Shown here piece by piece: positions 32,801 to 39,668 of a stretch of 64,000 nucleotides of DNA. Source of the DNA: Artemia franciscana (lineage: Eukaryota; Arthropoda; Branchiopoda; Anostraca; Artemiidae); contig NC_088879.1 of the NCBI RefSeq assembly GCF_032884065.1, positions 16,808,489 to 16,872,488 on the forward strand, given 5' to 3'. How positions within the stretch are numbered: position 1 is the stretch's first letter; each line of letters begins with the position of its first letter. The notes beneath the pieces are model-generated. The model saw nothing but the letters and a program-made list of their open reading frames with translations. It was not told where the DNA came from and made no database searches. A program made the position numbers and the translations under genes.

Positions 32801-35464
32801 AGCAGCCCTGAAATCTAGCAGACTCTTGTTTCTTCCAAGCTATAGTTTAAGAGAAAATGTTGCTTTCCAATATTTAACTTGGCCAAAGATAAGATTAATC
32901 TTAAACATATAAAGTATATTCATATTGACGATTTATGCATAGTATTTCAATCAACTATAAGTCGAAAAATTCATAATTTTTCAAAGAGAAAATCCAAATT
33001 TCGTGTTTAACAAAAATAATCTCATTTCTTTAGAAAATTCAGGATGTGCGGAAAATCGCAATCATGCTTTATTAGAAGTTAACGACTACTTACCCTTCTC
33101 CAAGCTTGCAAATTATATCAAATACTTCTTCTGGAGCTTTAGTCAAACTTTCCTCAGATAATTTTGTCAATTGTTCCCTGTAAAATTAGAAATACAAATA
33201 CTCATTGTTCAGCTTCAAATTGTTCAGTTCTACAGAGGGCAAATCAGCCCACAAAAGTATTCAATAATTCCCCTTATAAATTGTTCAGTTCTACAGAGGG
33301 CAAATCAGCCCACAAATGTTTTCAATAATTCCCCTTATAAATTGTTCAGTTCTACAGAGGGCAAGTCAGCCCACAAAAGTTTTCAATAATTCTCCTTATA
33401 AATATTCCCCTATAAATTGTTCAGTTCTACAGAGGGCAAATCAGCCCACAAAAGTTTTCAACAATTCCCCTTATAAATACATCTAAAATTAACACACAGC
33501 AAAACTATGTGAACTCAACTATTCAGACATTTAGTAGTGTAATCTAATAAAATAGTTCTTAAGCAGAAAAACACAAAAACTTCACATATCTTTCTACAAT
33601 CATATTGACCCAACCATAAAAACAAAAAAATGTTTTGCCCCTTCGCCAATCTTAGGTTTATTTATACCTGAAAGCCATGATTTACTAGTAACTTTCATTT
33701 GGTTGTTCAAATCATGAATTTTTTAGGGCAGTATCACATTTTTGAAAAGTCTTCCCACGTTTGATCCATGAAAATAAGTACAAAAATGTAATGGGAGGGG
33801 GGAAAGCTAAATTTATTTAGGAGCTTAAGACACATTAGCACTATGGATGATATCTTTAACACGAATATCCCACTTTAAATTAGGAGAAATTATGGCGCCA
33901 TGTGATTTAAAGGAGAACACAGAAATCTCAGGAGGGATAGGAATAAGAGAACAGGGAGAGAATTTTAGGAAACATATCAGCATTATTCTGGACTTAGAGG
34001 GGTTTACTGTTATGTCTAAGCCCGAGGCATCATCTCGAATTTTAGTGAGGATACTCAAAAGGTTGCTTATTAAATTTCTGAATCAAGTTTGAACAACCTG
34101 AAGGTCATTAACAGATTTCCGTTGGTCAGGAAATTCCTTAATATGGCTGTTAATCATAACTGAAAAGAGGAGGGGACCTAGGATAGTTGGGGAATTCCTT
34201 TGTGGACAGAGACAGGATTAGAACAATGATTCTGGTATTTGACTACTGCAATCTATTAGATAAGAAGAGGGCAACCATTTCACCTGACAAGTTTCTCAAC
34301 TAATATACTTTATGAAGGTCAACAGAAATTAGATTTAGCCAGGAATTCGGCTTTTCGAGGATTTTCCTTGTGTGATCGATAAGAGAAACAAGGCAGTGGA
34401 AGGTAGAAGTGAATATGAAGCTCCTGAATTGCCTCAGGTCAGTAAGAGGTACAATTTTTCCCTTAAGTCAATCTGCAAGGAATCCTTCATCTAGTTTTGA
34501 GAATATAGAAGTGAGAGAAATAGGAGGAACCTCTTCAAAACCACGCATTCTGCTTTTTCTTTTTCAAAGGGGTTATGAAACCCTGTTTCCATATTATTAG
34601 AGTTCGCCCAGTCATGCTAATCTCATTGAAAAGGACAGACAAGGGTTTTGAAAGTAAGTCACTGAAAGAACTAATAGGATGAAATGGGATATCCAAAGGA
34701 CAAACACTTGTTTTTTTAGTTTCCCAATTCTTCTCTATCTAAGATGGGGAAACAGAGGGGAAAAAGGGAAAGGTCACCTGTTGGTAATTGATAAGACAAC
34801 AAGAGAGAGGGTGTTATTGCACTGTCACCATAAGCTCACATACTGATGAAATTTTGAAGCAATTGAACATTCAGGAATGGCCAAAAAGTGACTCACAAAT
34901 TTACATGAAAAACAGTTAAAAAGCGCCAAAAAACTGGTGAGTTAAGGAAAATAAGTTGAAGCATTATAAAAGCTGAATTAAATTATTACACAGTTGATTA
35001 AAATTTCGATGACGTTTTTCAACCATCAAATATGTATGTTAAAATACTGACCACCTTTTCTTCTCAACACACTGTTGACATCTGTAAACAAGAATCTTGC
35101 AGAGCAATAATGACATGCATGTCATTATTTTTTTTGTCACTTAATGAGCAACATTACAAGTTAATATCCTGAGCAAATAAAACCCAAATTTAAAAGAAAG
35201 TAGGTGAGATTCCAACTTGTACACTAGAACAGGAAAAAATTGCATATCAATCTTCTTGTAACTGGTAATTTTGCTTGCTAAAAGAGAGTAAGTGACTAGA
35301 CACATAAATTAAAAACTAAACAGAAAAAAACAGTTGGATAACAAATTGAATGTACTCTAAACATGTTGCATTATATCTCTCAACATCCTGCAAAAATAAA
35401 TTAATACTAATTTCATATTTTTAGAGATAATATAAGAAAATTAATAAATTACTTACCCCTCCAT
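1..35464 (-). CDS. hpo: Hippo (MST1/2, STK3/4) Ser/Thr kinase, seven exons, 3' end beyond window
   Basis: Hippo is the Ste20-family kinase that phosphorylates Warts/LATS and Mob1 with the scaffold Salvador, restraining Yorkie/YAP in the cytoplasm. Exons, in order: 35464-35457, 33177-33094, 28200-28020, 19946-19719, 16441-16188, 11402-11228, 140-1. All junctions have AG/GT borders and matching phase, giving 356 codons to the window edge. Seen by residue: Gly-rich loop GEGSYGSV 29-36, ATP lysine K51, HRD with catalytic D141, DFG D159, activation-loop Thr175 in [13 protein letters not shown] 184-186. The kinase domain ends near 275 and a linker with TM motifs follows. The C-terminal SARAH domain must lie left of the window. 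The start is the first ATG after an in-frame TAA at 35497-35495. Linker motifs resemble Drosophila Hippo most closely. One more linker exon could be missed in the 11-kb last intron. Confidence 0.93.
141..1099. other. Intron sequence, possibly leader of the LINE-A copy
   Basis: Intron of hpo. A stretch of higher GC content at 440-660 and 850-1100 stands out. A minus-strand open frame of 85 codons (1107-850) has no recognisable motif. Because LINE-A coding sequence starts just to the right on the plus strand, this may be the element's 5' leader. That is inference; no boundary is visible. Confidence 0.3.
1100..2460 (+). pseudogene. Decayed non-LTR retrotransposon (LINE-A), endonuclease and RT N-terminal part
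   Basis: Broken reading frames match the better preserved LINE-A copy at 55257-57670. Recognisable in order are an endonuclease segment ([19 protein letters not shown] near 1200-1300, then [17 protein letters not shown] near 1400-1460), the LQFCRFNN segment near 1590, [19 protein letters not shown] near 1815-1870, and the linker before RT ([12 protein letters not shown] near 2120-2160). Multiple stops and frameshifts show it is long dead. It sits in the last visible hpo intron, antisense to hpo. Confidence 0.75.
2461..2950 (+). repeat. Five-copy 97-bp tandem array derived from LINE-A reverse transcriptase
   Basis: The motif TAGCGCAATA recurs at 2551, 2648, 2745, 2842 and 2939, an exact 97-bp period. 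Copies are nearly identical; the first and last differ most. Each unit translates as a piece of the LINE-A RT upstream of the catalytic motif A region (compare GNKLLSNMILFRLRHAVDKV in the copy at 55.3-57.7 kb). The array occupies exactly the place where one such segment belongs in this LINE copy. Confidence 0.9.
2951..4490 (+). repeat. Block of degenerate ~220-bp satellite splitting the LINE-A copy
   Basis: A diverged repeat built around the phrases GCAGGTTGTCAAAAGG, ATATCTCAGGAACG and AAACTTTCAGGG plus TAC/TGC trinucleotide runs. Anchor phrases recur near 3349, 3973, 4200 and 4440. The same repeat returns at 7420-9470. Open frames here are only products of the trinucleotide runs. Confidence 0.7.
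3428..3463. repeat. Perfect 13-bp inverted repeat (hairpin)
   Basis: CACGTCTGGGGTT, a 10-base loop, then its exact reverse complement. It follows a run of 13 C residues. It lies inside the satellite block and may be a structural part of that repeat. Confidence 0.7.
4710..5010 (+). pseudogene. LINE-A continuation: RT catalytic core fragment
   Basis: Reads [20 protein letters not shown], then [20 protein letters not shown] and VLSLYG, matching the LINE-A copy at 55-57 kb. It includes the motif A aspartate region (FIDxxxAFDSVD). It then continues in broken frames as IESGVKEG, where GVKQG is expected. It picks up where the array at 2950 stops, so the two pieces were once adjacent. Confidence 0.75.
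5015..7415 (-). pseudogene. Antisense non-LTR retrotransposon (LINE-B), near full coding span but broken
   Basis: Read on the minus strand from right to left: endonuclease C-terminal part ([20 protein letters not shown], then [18 protein letters not shown], 7400-7100); an RT linker of 104 open codons (6826-6512, ending [17 protein letters not shown]); RT fingers (6487-6170, [23 protein letters not shown]); RT palm with [20 protein letters not shown] and the catalytic FADDI (6014-5769); the C-terminal [20 protein letters not shown] (about 5480); and a tail [19 protein letters not shown] (5269-5180). Stops and frameshifts separate the pieces. It interrupts the satellite that resumes at 7420. 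Confidence 0.85.
7420..9470 (+). repeat. Second block of degenerate ~220-bp satellite
   Basis: Same repeat as 2951-4490. The anchor phrase GTTGTCAAAA recurs near 7476, 7710, 7905, 8130, 8345, 8550, 8830, 9130 and 9340, so spacing is roughly 195-300 bp. Units contain TAC/ACT trinucleotide runs. No gene is seen. Confidence 0.7.
9471..11227. other. Unremarkable hpo intron
   Basis: AT-rich, no repeat family or coding match recognised. A minus-strand frame at 11179-10985 (64 codons, ending beside a run of 11 G) lacks a convincing acceptor and resembles no Hippo segment, so it is not called. Confidence 0.5.
11228..11402 (-). CDS. hpo: hpo coding exon 6 (end of kinase domain, start of linker)
   Basis: Completes Arg252 and encodes residues 253-310. 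[20 protein letters not shown] closes the kinase fold; a charged segment ([16 protein letters not shown]) follows, like the start of the Hippo regulatory tail. Ends on a whole codon before donor GTGATT. Confidence 0.92.
11403..12900. other. Unremarkable hpo intron
   Basis: AT-rich sequence with a short CA run near 12191. No coding, RNA or mobile-element signal that I can support. Confidence 0.5.
12910..15090 (+). mobile_element. Composite repetitive element with internal ~170-400-bp repeats and a terminal hairpin
   Basis: The phrase GAGCTCTGAG...GATGTCCTTCTAAATATCA recurs near 13362, 13766, 13935, 14205, 14488 and 14780, each followed by FATTTCATTAAGATCCGATCACC-like sequence (first letter ignored: it varies) and C-rich tracts. 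The right end has a CAGA run (about 15033-15047) followed by CACTTGGT-TAAT-ACCAAGTG, a perfect 8-bp stem, then CCATAAAAA. The left portion (12910-13200) is a unique-looking conserved lead. There is no transposase, so if mobile it is non-autonomous. The hairpin end is Helitron-like but no CTRR end or rolling-circle gene is seen. Confidence 0.6.
15091..16187. other. Unremarkable hpo intron
   Basis: AT-rich, with a C-run at about 15219-15230. Nothing else supported. Confidence 0.5.
16188..16441 (-). CDS. hpo: hpo coding exon 5 (activation loop and C-lobe)
   Basis: Residues 168-251 plus two bases of Arg252. Begins [19 protein letters not shown], holding the activation-loop threonine (Thr175) that corresponds to MST1 Thr183/MST2 Thr180, then the C-lobe [26 protein letters not shown]. 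Acceptor TTCCAG, donor GTACTA. Confidence 0.95.
17100..17275. repeat. Low-complexity A/T palindromic tract
   Basis: Made almost entirely of short runs of A and T such as AAATTTTAA and TTAAAATTT in both orientations, so it can self-pair extensively. It lies in the hpo intron between exons 4 and 5. Confidence 0.7.
17750..18520. repeat. Six-unit ~127-bp tandem array
   Basis: The phrase TCAAAGTTCGTAAAA (or a variant) recurs with its C at 17794, 17921, 18049, 18178, 18303 and 18431, spacing 125-129 bp. Units share TTTCACAACTTTCTCTAATT and TTATGCCCCACCTTTGGTG. The regular period with high divergence indicates an old array. Confidence 0.85.
18521..19718. other. Unremarkable hpo intron
   Basis: AT-rich with a G-run at 18580-18592. 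No gene or repeat recognised. Confidence 0.5.
19719..19946 (-). CDS. hpo: hpo coding exon 4 (hinge, catalytic loop, DFG)
   Basis: Seventy-six whole codons, residues 92-167. Contains the hinge [18 protein letters not shown] typical of Hippo kinases, catalytic loop HRDIKAGN (Asp141) and DFGVAGQLT (Asp159). The true exon opens with Ile-Val before MEYC. Donor GTTTGT is weaker than the others but is the only one that keeps frame with the next exon. Confidence 0.95.
19947..21185. other. hpo intron, left flank of hAT insertion
   Basis: Mostly unremarkable. Near 20998-21062 the phrase CAGACTGATGACAAA and a close variant occur about 35 bp apart. The right part (21186-21219) is the far end of the open frame cut by the hAT element. 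Confidence 0.45.
21220..24298 (+). mobile_element. hAT-superfamily DNA transposon with intact ends
   Basis: The element starts CAGGGGCGGATCCAG (21220-21234) and ends with the exact reverse complement CTGGATCCGCCCCTG (24284-24298). It is flanked by the identical 8-bp direct repeat CACAAACA (21212-21219 and 24299-24306), the target-site size of hAT elements. It is 3079 bp long. Runs of G and C just inside both ends extend the terminal similarity. It lies in the hpo intron between exons 3 and 4, antisense to hpo. The transposase inside is broken, so ends look younger than the coding region. Confidence 0.95.
21597..24097 (+). pseudogene. hAT transposase, zinc-finger/DUF4371/dimerisation type, inactivated
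   Basis: Starts [25 protein letters not shown]-type finger region follows ([15 protein letters not shown], near 22015-22060), then the RNase-H-like catalytic core with [19 protein letters not shown] (22616-22670) and CVGIVTDG (about 22840), and the C-terminal hAT dimerisation block with [20 protein letters not shown] (23920-23980). These hold the three acidic positions expected of hAT enzymes. Lesions: frame changes near 21960 and at the G-run at about 22065, a TGA at 22300-22302, two frame changes at 22970-23035 and a TGA at 23603-23605. Domain architecture resembles the ZMYM/P52rIPK-like domesticated proteins. Not functional as it stands. Confidence 0.9.
24307..24527 (-). pseudogene. Open frame cut by the hAT insertion, function unknown
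   Basis: Minus-strand frame from ATG at 24527 reads [20 protein letters not shown] and [20 protein letters not shown] without a stop up to the target-site duplication. Taking out the element and one target copy, the same frame continues at 21211 ([11 protein letters not shown]) to a stop at about 21159, about 93 codons in all. A plausible acceptor (CTTTTCTCTAAAAG) lies at its start. Composition is protein-like, but I do not recognise it. It may be an exon of an unrelated gene, a gene fragment or part of an older element. Confidence 0.35.
24701..25219. repeat. Tandem duplication, two ~270-bp copies
   Basis: TTGATAATGAAAAGCTAACG begins both copies, at 24701 and 24971, and both run to AGATGGCCT (ending 24948 and 25219). 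Copies are perhaps 90% alike by eye, with small indels. Confidence 0.9.
25380..25505. repeat. 45-bp repeat, three copies
   Basis: Units begin AAGGGGTATGACTGAG, AAGGGAGTATGGATGAG and AAGGGAGTATGAATGAG, 45 bp apart, each with GGTCCTGAATTT or a near match. Confidence 0.85.
25600..26470 (-). pseudogene. Remnant of a ZBED5/FAM200-like hAT transposase
   Basis: Minus-strand fragments in broken frames follow the order of this family. Near 26330 is DLFYKPVTG, near 26240 [15 protein letters not shown], near 25930-25890 [24 protein letters not shown] sequence, and at 25770-25640 the C-terminal [27 protein letters not shown]. Many stops; no inverted ends seen. This is a different hAT lineage from the element at 21220-24298. 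Confidence 0.7.
26734..26824. repeat. (TA)n microsatellite, 91 bp
   Basis: Uninterrupted alternating A and T. The open frame of alternating Tyr/Ile that crosses it is meaningless. Confidence 0.97.
26883..26992 (+). mobile_element. 5'-truncated LINE-A insertion (3' end only)
   Basis: The last ~110 bases of LINE-A, from AGGGAGGGTGTAAAGAAGG through TAGCTGTGTTGCGACTTGG to a TAGTAGTAGTAG tail, match the terminus of the copy at 55257-57670. A short 3' fragment with tail is the usual product of incomplete target-primed reverse transcription. Confidence 0.85.
26993..28019. other. hpo intron with one coding-like island
   Basis: Mostly unremarkable. On the minus strand, after CTGCTGCAG at about 27435, a frame reads [20 protein letters not shown] with less AT-rich composition down to about 27345. 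No family is recognised, so it is not called as a gene. Confidence 0.3.
28020..28200 (-). CDS. hpo: hpo coding exon 3 (kinase N-lobe)
   Basis: It encodes residues 32-91: [10 protein letters not shown], the ATP-binding Lys51 in AIKQVP, the alpha-C helix ([12 protein letters not shown]) and [13 protein letters not shown]. This is nearly identical to MST1/2 and Drosophila Hippo. Acceptor TTTTTTATAG, donor GTACGC; the exon ends on a whole codon. Confidence 0.95.
29730..30084 (-). pseudogene. Lysine-rich coiled-coil pseudogene fragment, unidentified
   Basis: One minus-strand frame reads protein-like sequence broken only by a few stops. From 30084 it gives [12 protein letters not shown], two stops, then [40 protein letters not shown] and [17 protein letters not shown] before a further stop. 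The charge pattern suggests a long helix. I do not recognise the parent. No intron is apparent, which fits a retrocopy, but ends and poly(A) are not visible. It lies in the hpo intron between exons 2 and 3. Confidence 0.45.
30085..32266. other. Unremarkable hpo intron
   Basis: AT-rich with a C-run at about 30604. Open frames up to 101 codons on either strand show no motif and look like chance. Confidence 0.5.
32267..32810. mobile_element. Non-autonomous hAT-like element with 8-bp target duplication
   Basis: The left end reads CAGTGCTGTGGAGTCGGAG and the right end CAGCAGCCCTG, so termini pair as CAGNGCTG. The identical octamer AAATCTAG flanks both sides (32259-32266 and 32811-32818). The 544-bp interior has no coding capacity. 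A second copy of the left-end sequence (CAGGGCTGTGGAGT at 32670) shows internal duplication. The ends resemble the widespread 'GGGCTGTGGAGTCGGAGTC' hAT-type repeats of many animals (from memory). Confidence 0.8.
33094..33177 (-). CDS. hpo: hpo coding exon 2 (N-terminus and start of Gly-rich loop)
   Basis: It encodes residues 4-30 and the first two bases of Gly31, including [19 protein letters not shown], the conserved N-terminal segment of MST/Hippo kinases, and the beginning of the nucleotide-binding loop (KLGEG). Acceptor TTTTACAG, donor GTAAGT. It is too short to be seen as a long open frame and was found by homology and phase. Confidence 0.93.
33203..33478. repeat. 61-bp tandem repeat, four copies, beside hpo exon 2
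   Basis: Units carry TTGTTCAGTTCTACAGAGGG then CAAATCAGCCCACAAA. TCAGCCCAC recurs at 33244, 33305, 33366 and 33441 (spacing 61, 61, 75). The array starts within 30 bases of the exon 2 acceptor, so copy number could affect the branch-point region. Confidence 0.9.
33800..34760 (-). pseudogene. Antisense non-LTR retrotransposon fragment (RT region)
   Basis: The minus strand at 34058-33825 reads [20 protein letters not shown] and IIHSANVS, matching the post-palm RT/thumb region of CR1/jockey-like elements. Farther 5' (34760-34100), broken frames give [10 protein letters not shown] and similar RT-like phrases. It lies in the first hpo intron, in the same sense as hpo. Confidence 0.55.
34761..35456. 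other. Unremarkable hpo intron 1
   Basis: AT-rich, no coding or repeat signal recognised. Confidence 0.5.
35457..35464 (-). CDS. hpo: hpo coding exon 1 (start codon, 8 coding bases)
   Basis: It encodes Met-Glu plus two bases of a Gly codon, then a consensus donor GTAAGT. An in-frame TAA lies ten codons upstream (35497-35495), so this is the first possible start. The phase joins exactly to the next exon (Met-Glu-Gly-Glu-Gln-Leu-Thr-Lys). The exon continues upstream as 5' UTR of unknown length. Choice of start is inference from phase and the upstream stop. Confidence 0.75.
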
Positions 35465-35869
35465 TTCTGATGATGTTTCACAGTTGAAGCAGACTTATCT
35501 GTGTTTTTGGGAAGCAGTTGTGGTAATACTAACTGACAAAGTCTCAAAACCAAAGGAATAATTTCTAGATATATTTTGACTTGGAATCAACTGCCTAACA
35601 TCTACAAAGGAATATTGTTAGATTGAGAGATAAAAGTTTGTAAAATACATGTCTGCTTATGCATATAGCAATTTTTTTTAACGAAATTCACTTAAATTAC
35701 TATATTAAGGGTATGGGACTGAAGTATAATTTCTTGATATCTTGAGATCTAAAATCTTGAAGTAGACCTCTTTTTTGTGAATGGCATTTAATCATGCATT
35801 CTTATCTTGGAATTAAAGTATACCAATCTTTTGAAACTCATGGCATTGGATTTTGCAATCCCTACTGGT

Positions 35870-36540
35870 GATTTGTTTCATGACCCTTCAGCCAAGAAGT
35901 ATAATAGGGTTTGGGGCCAGCTATTGTGCTTTCACACACCCTTCAGGTTTACCTTCCTCAGATTTCTCCAGGGACCCATCTAGAGCTGGTTCAATTCTGG
36001 CTGAACTTACAGTCATGCCCCTGACCGCCACTCAAACTAAATAATCAGCAACGCCAGGACTCAAACCCCTGTCCTCACAAACAAAGAGTCCTAAGTCTAG
36101 TATGCCAACCAATTGGCTAGGATGGCCTATCCAACAGCTAAAGCTTTAGAAAAACTTGCTTTGTTAATTTTTAAAAAAAATGGAAGTCTATCTTGTCGTT
36201 TTTTGTTTGTCCCTTCCATCATGAGTACAATGGGGGTTGGGGCCAGTCATTATGCTTTCAAATACCTTTCACGTTTACCTCCCCCAGATTTCTCCAGGGA
36301 CTCATCTAGAGCTGGTTAAACTCTGGCTGAGCTTTCCGAGCCACACCACTGACTCCCATTCAAACCAAATAACCAGCAACACAAGGACTCAAACCCCTGT
36401 CCTAACAGACAAAGGGTCTCAAGTCTGTTGTACCAGCCACTTGGCTAGAAAGACCTATCCAACAGCTAAAGCTGCAGAAAAACTTGCCTTGTTAATTTTG
36501 AAAAGGAAATGGAAGCTCTTTTTGTCGTTTTTTTAATCTT
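35870..36540 (-). mobile_element. tRNA-derived SINE, present as two tandem ~330-bp copies
   Basis: On the minus strand each copy has a tRNA-like head. In copy 1 the A-box-like TAGCCAATTGGTTGGCA is at 36119-36103 and the B-box-like GGTTTGAGTCC at 36067-36057, about 50 bases apart as in a tRNA gene. A tRNA-unrelated body follows (CAGCTCTAGATGRGTCCCTG). The second copy repeats head, body and adjoining unique-looking sequence (CCTATCCAACAGCTAAAGCT). This shows that the pair arose by tandem duplication, not by two insertions. It is not a functional tRNA: cloverleaf pairing is poor. Confidence 0.75.
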
Positions 36541-37599
36541 TCAATTTTATGTACTCTTGCAGTCCAATCTGCTAATAAAATATATGTAATCACCTATAAC
36601 ATTAATTTACAAAGCAACAAGATGGTTTTCTTTTTTACTAACTATTCATTTTTTAAGTTTATTAGAGTAATCTTGCAGTATTATTCTCCAATTAAAGCTT
36701 CAGAAGGAATTATTTTACTGTATTTCAAAGAAAAGTTTTTTTTACATATTCAATCAGCTTTTCAAAGCTCTTGGATAGAATGCTAGAAACTAAAATGAAG
36801 AATGGAGATCAATACAAGCTTTCTAAATAAATAAAAAAAAACTATTTTATCAACATCTGTATAAAATATGTTTCACTCCCAAATTGTTTTTTTAGCATGT
36901 TATTACCTGAGCTTATCCTTTCCCATTCATGTTGTTGATAATCAACATGTAAAGAACATCATTGAAAATAGTAAAACACACAGAAGAAGCCAGGTGAAAG
37001 AGGCAGTGCTAAACAGTTTCAAAAATAAAAATTGGAATAAACTTCTTGTAGATTTTAAACCTTTAACTAGAATTTATATTCTTACTTATATGATTCCCAA
37101 AAGTTCATCACTTTATTTGCTCCCCCCTTAACATGCAAATTTATAGCCCAAATTACATAAACATGAATTTCACTGTTGCTTGTTACTTGTTTTCTCATAA
37201 ATAAATTTGAAAAGAAAAGAGTCACCCAATAAAACTCACAGAGTTTTTAGATTGGGCTATGCAATGCAACATTAGGGAGTGGAGGCCTTTTAGAAATTGC
37301 TTTGCAGGTGATTTGCTTTTAGAAATATTCTAAGTCCTTTACAATTTTTTGAAGCAGTTTTCTGATTTTTTCAGTCGTTCCTCCTGAGGAGTCCAACCAC
37401 TAAACAAGAGCCTGAACCCTCTTTGTGAAGTAAAATCTGAATGCTCATCCATAAAATTAACTGATAATCAGATTGTATAAAATTGGAACAAGGCTTTCAA
37501 CAACCTTGACAAAGGTAGGTAACCTTGACAAAGATAGAGGTATAATAATGTATTTAAAAGACAATTTGCAAGTGGACCAAATTAAGGTGGCTTGCAATG

Positions 37600-39430
37600 T
37601 TAAACCATAGGTCAAGCTGATATGGTTAAAAATCTACCTGTCAGATGACTTTTGGATGTGTTTATTGCAGCCCAGTTCACCTAGATGACTTCTTACTTTC
37701 TATTACAAAATCAATAACCCAACTAGTCAAAGCATATGATAGTTACAGGAGACTTTGATTTACCACACATTACCTTAATTTGCACTTCAGAGCAAATTAA
37801 GATCTATTTTCATCTGTTAATTGCTCTATACTTAACAACGTGAATGATAAATGCATCAACTTCCAGGGAACACCATTCCATTTGTTATATAATAACTTCT
37901 TGAAAGCTTCATCATTGGGTGCTGAAACTGCTGCACTTGAAAGACTATTCCAGAGCTTTACTACAAGGTGGGAGAAAGCCTATTGTCAGTGTGAGTTTTG
38001 ACACATGGCTTCAAGAGCTTCTTAGAATGTCCTCTCCAGTCAGTGCCAATATTTTAGGAAATTGAAAAATTAAATGGGGGAGGGGTCCCAAAATCTGAGA
38101 CAGAAAGTTATGGAGATCCTGAGGTATTTACATGATAATGACTTGTATCGGTTAAGTCTAATTCAAGATACTAAGCATACCAGGAACCATCCCTCCTAGA
38201 TTTACTTATAGTGGATGGTATAGATGATGTTTTATCAATATATGATTTGCCACCAATTGGGTGTATTGATCATGTGTGCATAATTGGTCTTTACTAGAAG
38301 ATCAAGATCCTGTAAGTATATAGAGTAAAATGAGAACTTATATACAGTTGAAAAACATAAACAGTGACGTCTGTAAAAAGATGCTGGACACTTCCAATAA
38401 TCTCCAAGAGGTACATAAAACTAATAATAATAATAATAATAAAAAAAAACATGAATGCTGACAAAATCTTTGCATCCCCAGAAAAACTACAAAAGCTCAA
38501 AAAAGTAGGAATCACCTCAGCCAAGAAAAGCAACTTGAGAATATGAAGGATTTTTGGCAACAGAGAAGATAATCCCAAAAGATTTTGGAAATGGGCACAG
38601 CAGAAAAAACCAGACAGACATTCAGTGGCCCAATTATAATCCTAAGGTCAGTTGATTACTAACCCTCAAAACATAGCAAATGTACTAAGTGAACAGTTTA
38701 AGTCAGTGTTTACAACCCCCAGATAATGCAACTCTACCAGAAGAGCCAAACTACTAAATTGATAACCCTATGCAAACCTAGGTTGCCACAGCAAAGCAAA
38801 GGAGTGGATGTAGATGTTGTACTTCTTGACTTTGCCAAAGCCTTTGACAAAGTACATTACAGAAGACTGAAAATGAAGCTACATATTAATCAAATTAATG
38901 AAGGTGTAACCAGGTGGATAACAACCTTCTTTTTCTAGAGCTATCCATTTTGGGAAAACTAACCTTGGTCATGTATGCAATATGGAATCAAATAACACAC
39001 AACCTATTCCTGCAAGCACTGAAGAAAGAAATCTTGGGCTTATTATAGGCTAGATAACAAACTGAGATTCACATCCACACAAGAGTAGTTGCTGGTAAAG
39101 GATCACAAAGACTGAGGTTAATGAAAAACAAACTTCCTCCAGAGTTCTGCAGAACATGCTTATGCTGTAGAAAGCCCTAGTTTAGCCTGCCATGGAACTC
39201 TTTACTATCCTGTAAGATTAGGAAAACTTAAGTACCCTCACTAGTTTACAGAAGACAAAAGGGAGATATGATCTTGACTAAGAAGTTATTAACCAGTGAC
39301 ATATCTCTCTTATCTCCAAAAACATACCCAGATGAAGATCAGAGGTCACTTATTGAAGCTGTTTGAGAAGAATTCATAGACATATGACCAACCACTTCTC
39401 TAGTAGAATGTGTCCTATTAGAATTCATTG
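37600..39430 (+). pseudogene. CR1-like LINE remnant: endonuclease end and RT core
   Basis: Plus-strand broken frames give an endonuclease end (LDLLIVDGIDDVLSIYDLPP then IGCIDHVCIIG, 38195-38290). The RT core VDVVLLDFAKAFDKVHYRRL follows (38802-38880), with DFAKAFD as catalytic motif A. Near 39020 is the thumb phrase ERNLGLIIG. Earlier, 37640-37770 matches an upstream endonuclease part. Parts of RT are missing between blocks, and 37860-38110 may be a separate insertion. Confidence 0.65.
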
Positions 39431-39668
39431 ACATATGAAATGGTAACAGCCCTTACCACCAATGCCTTGAAATATAGAGCTGATTGTGACTAGCAGATTT
39501 GAGCCATTGTCATTGCTCTCTACTGCCATCACAGGATTTAGCTTAATTGCTAAACAGCATGATTTACAGCCATCACTTCATGTCTTTATTTATGCTTCTC
39601 TGAATATAATAATTACTTCTGGGGTAAATTCTATTTCAAGCCCTTAGTGGGACCACAAAAGGTAACTG

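Noticed and set aside
35870..36540. Possible functional tRNA genes
   Set aside because: A- and B-box-like sequences are present, but stems do not pair into a cloverleaf and a long unrelated body follows; SINE is the better reading.
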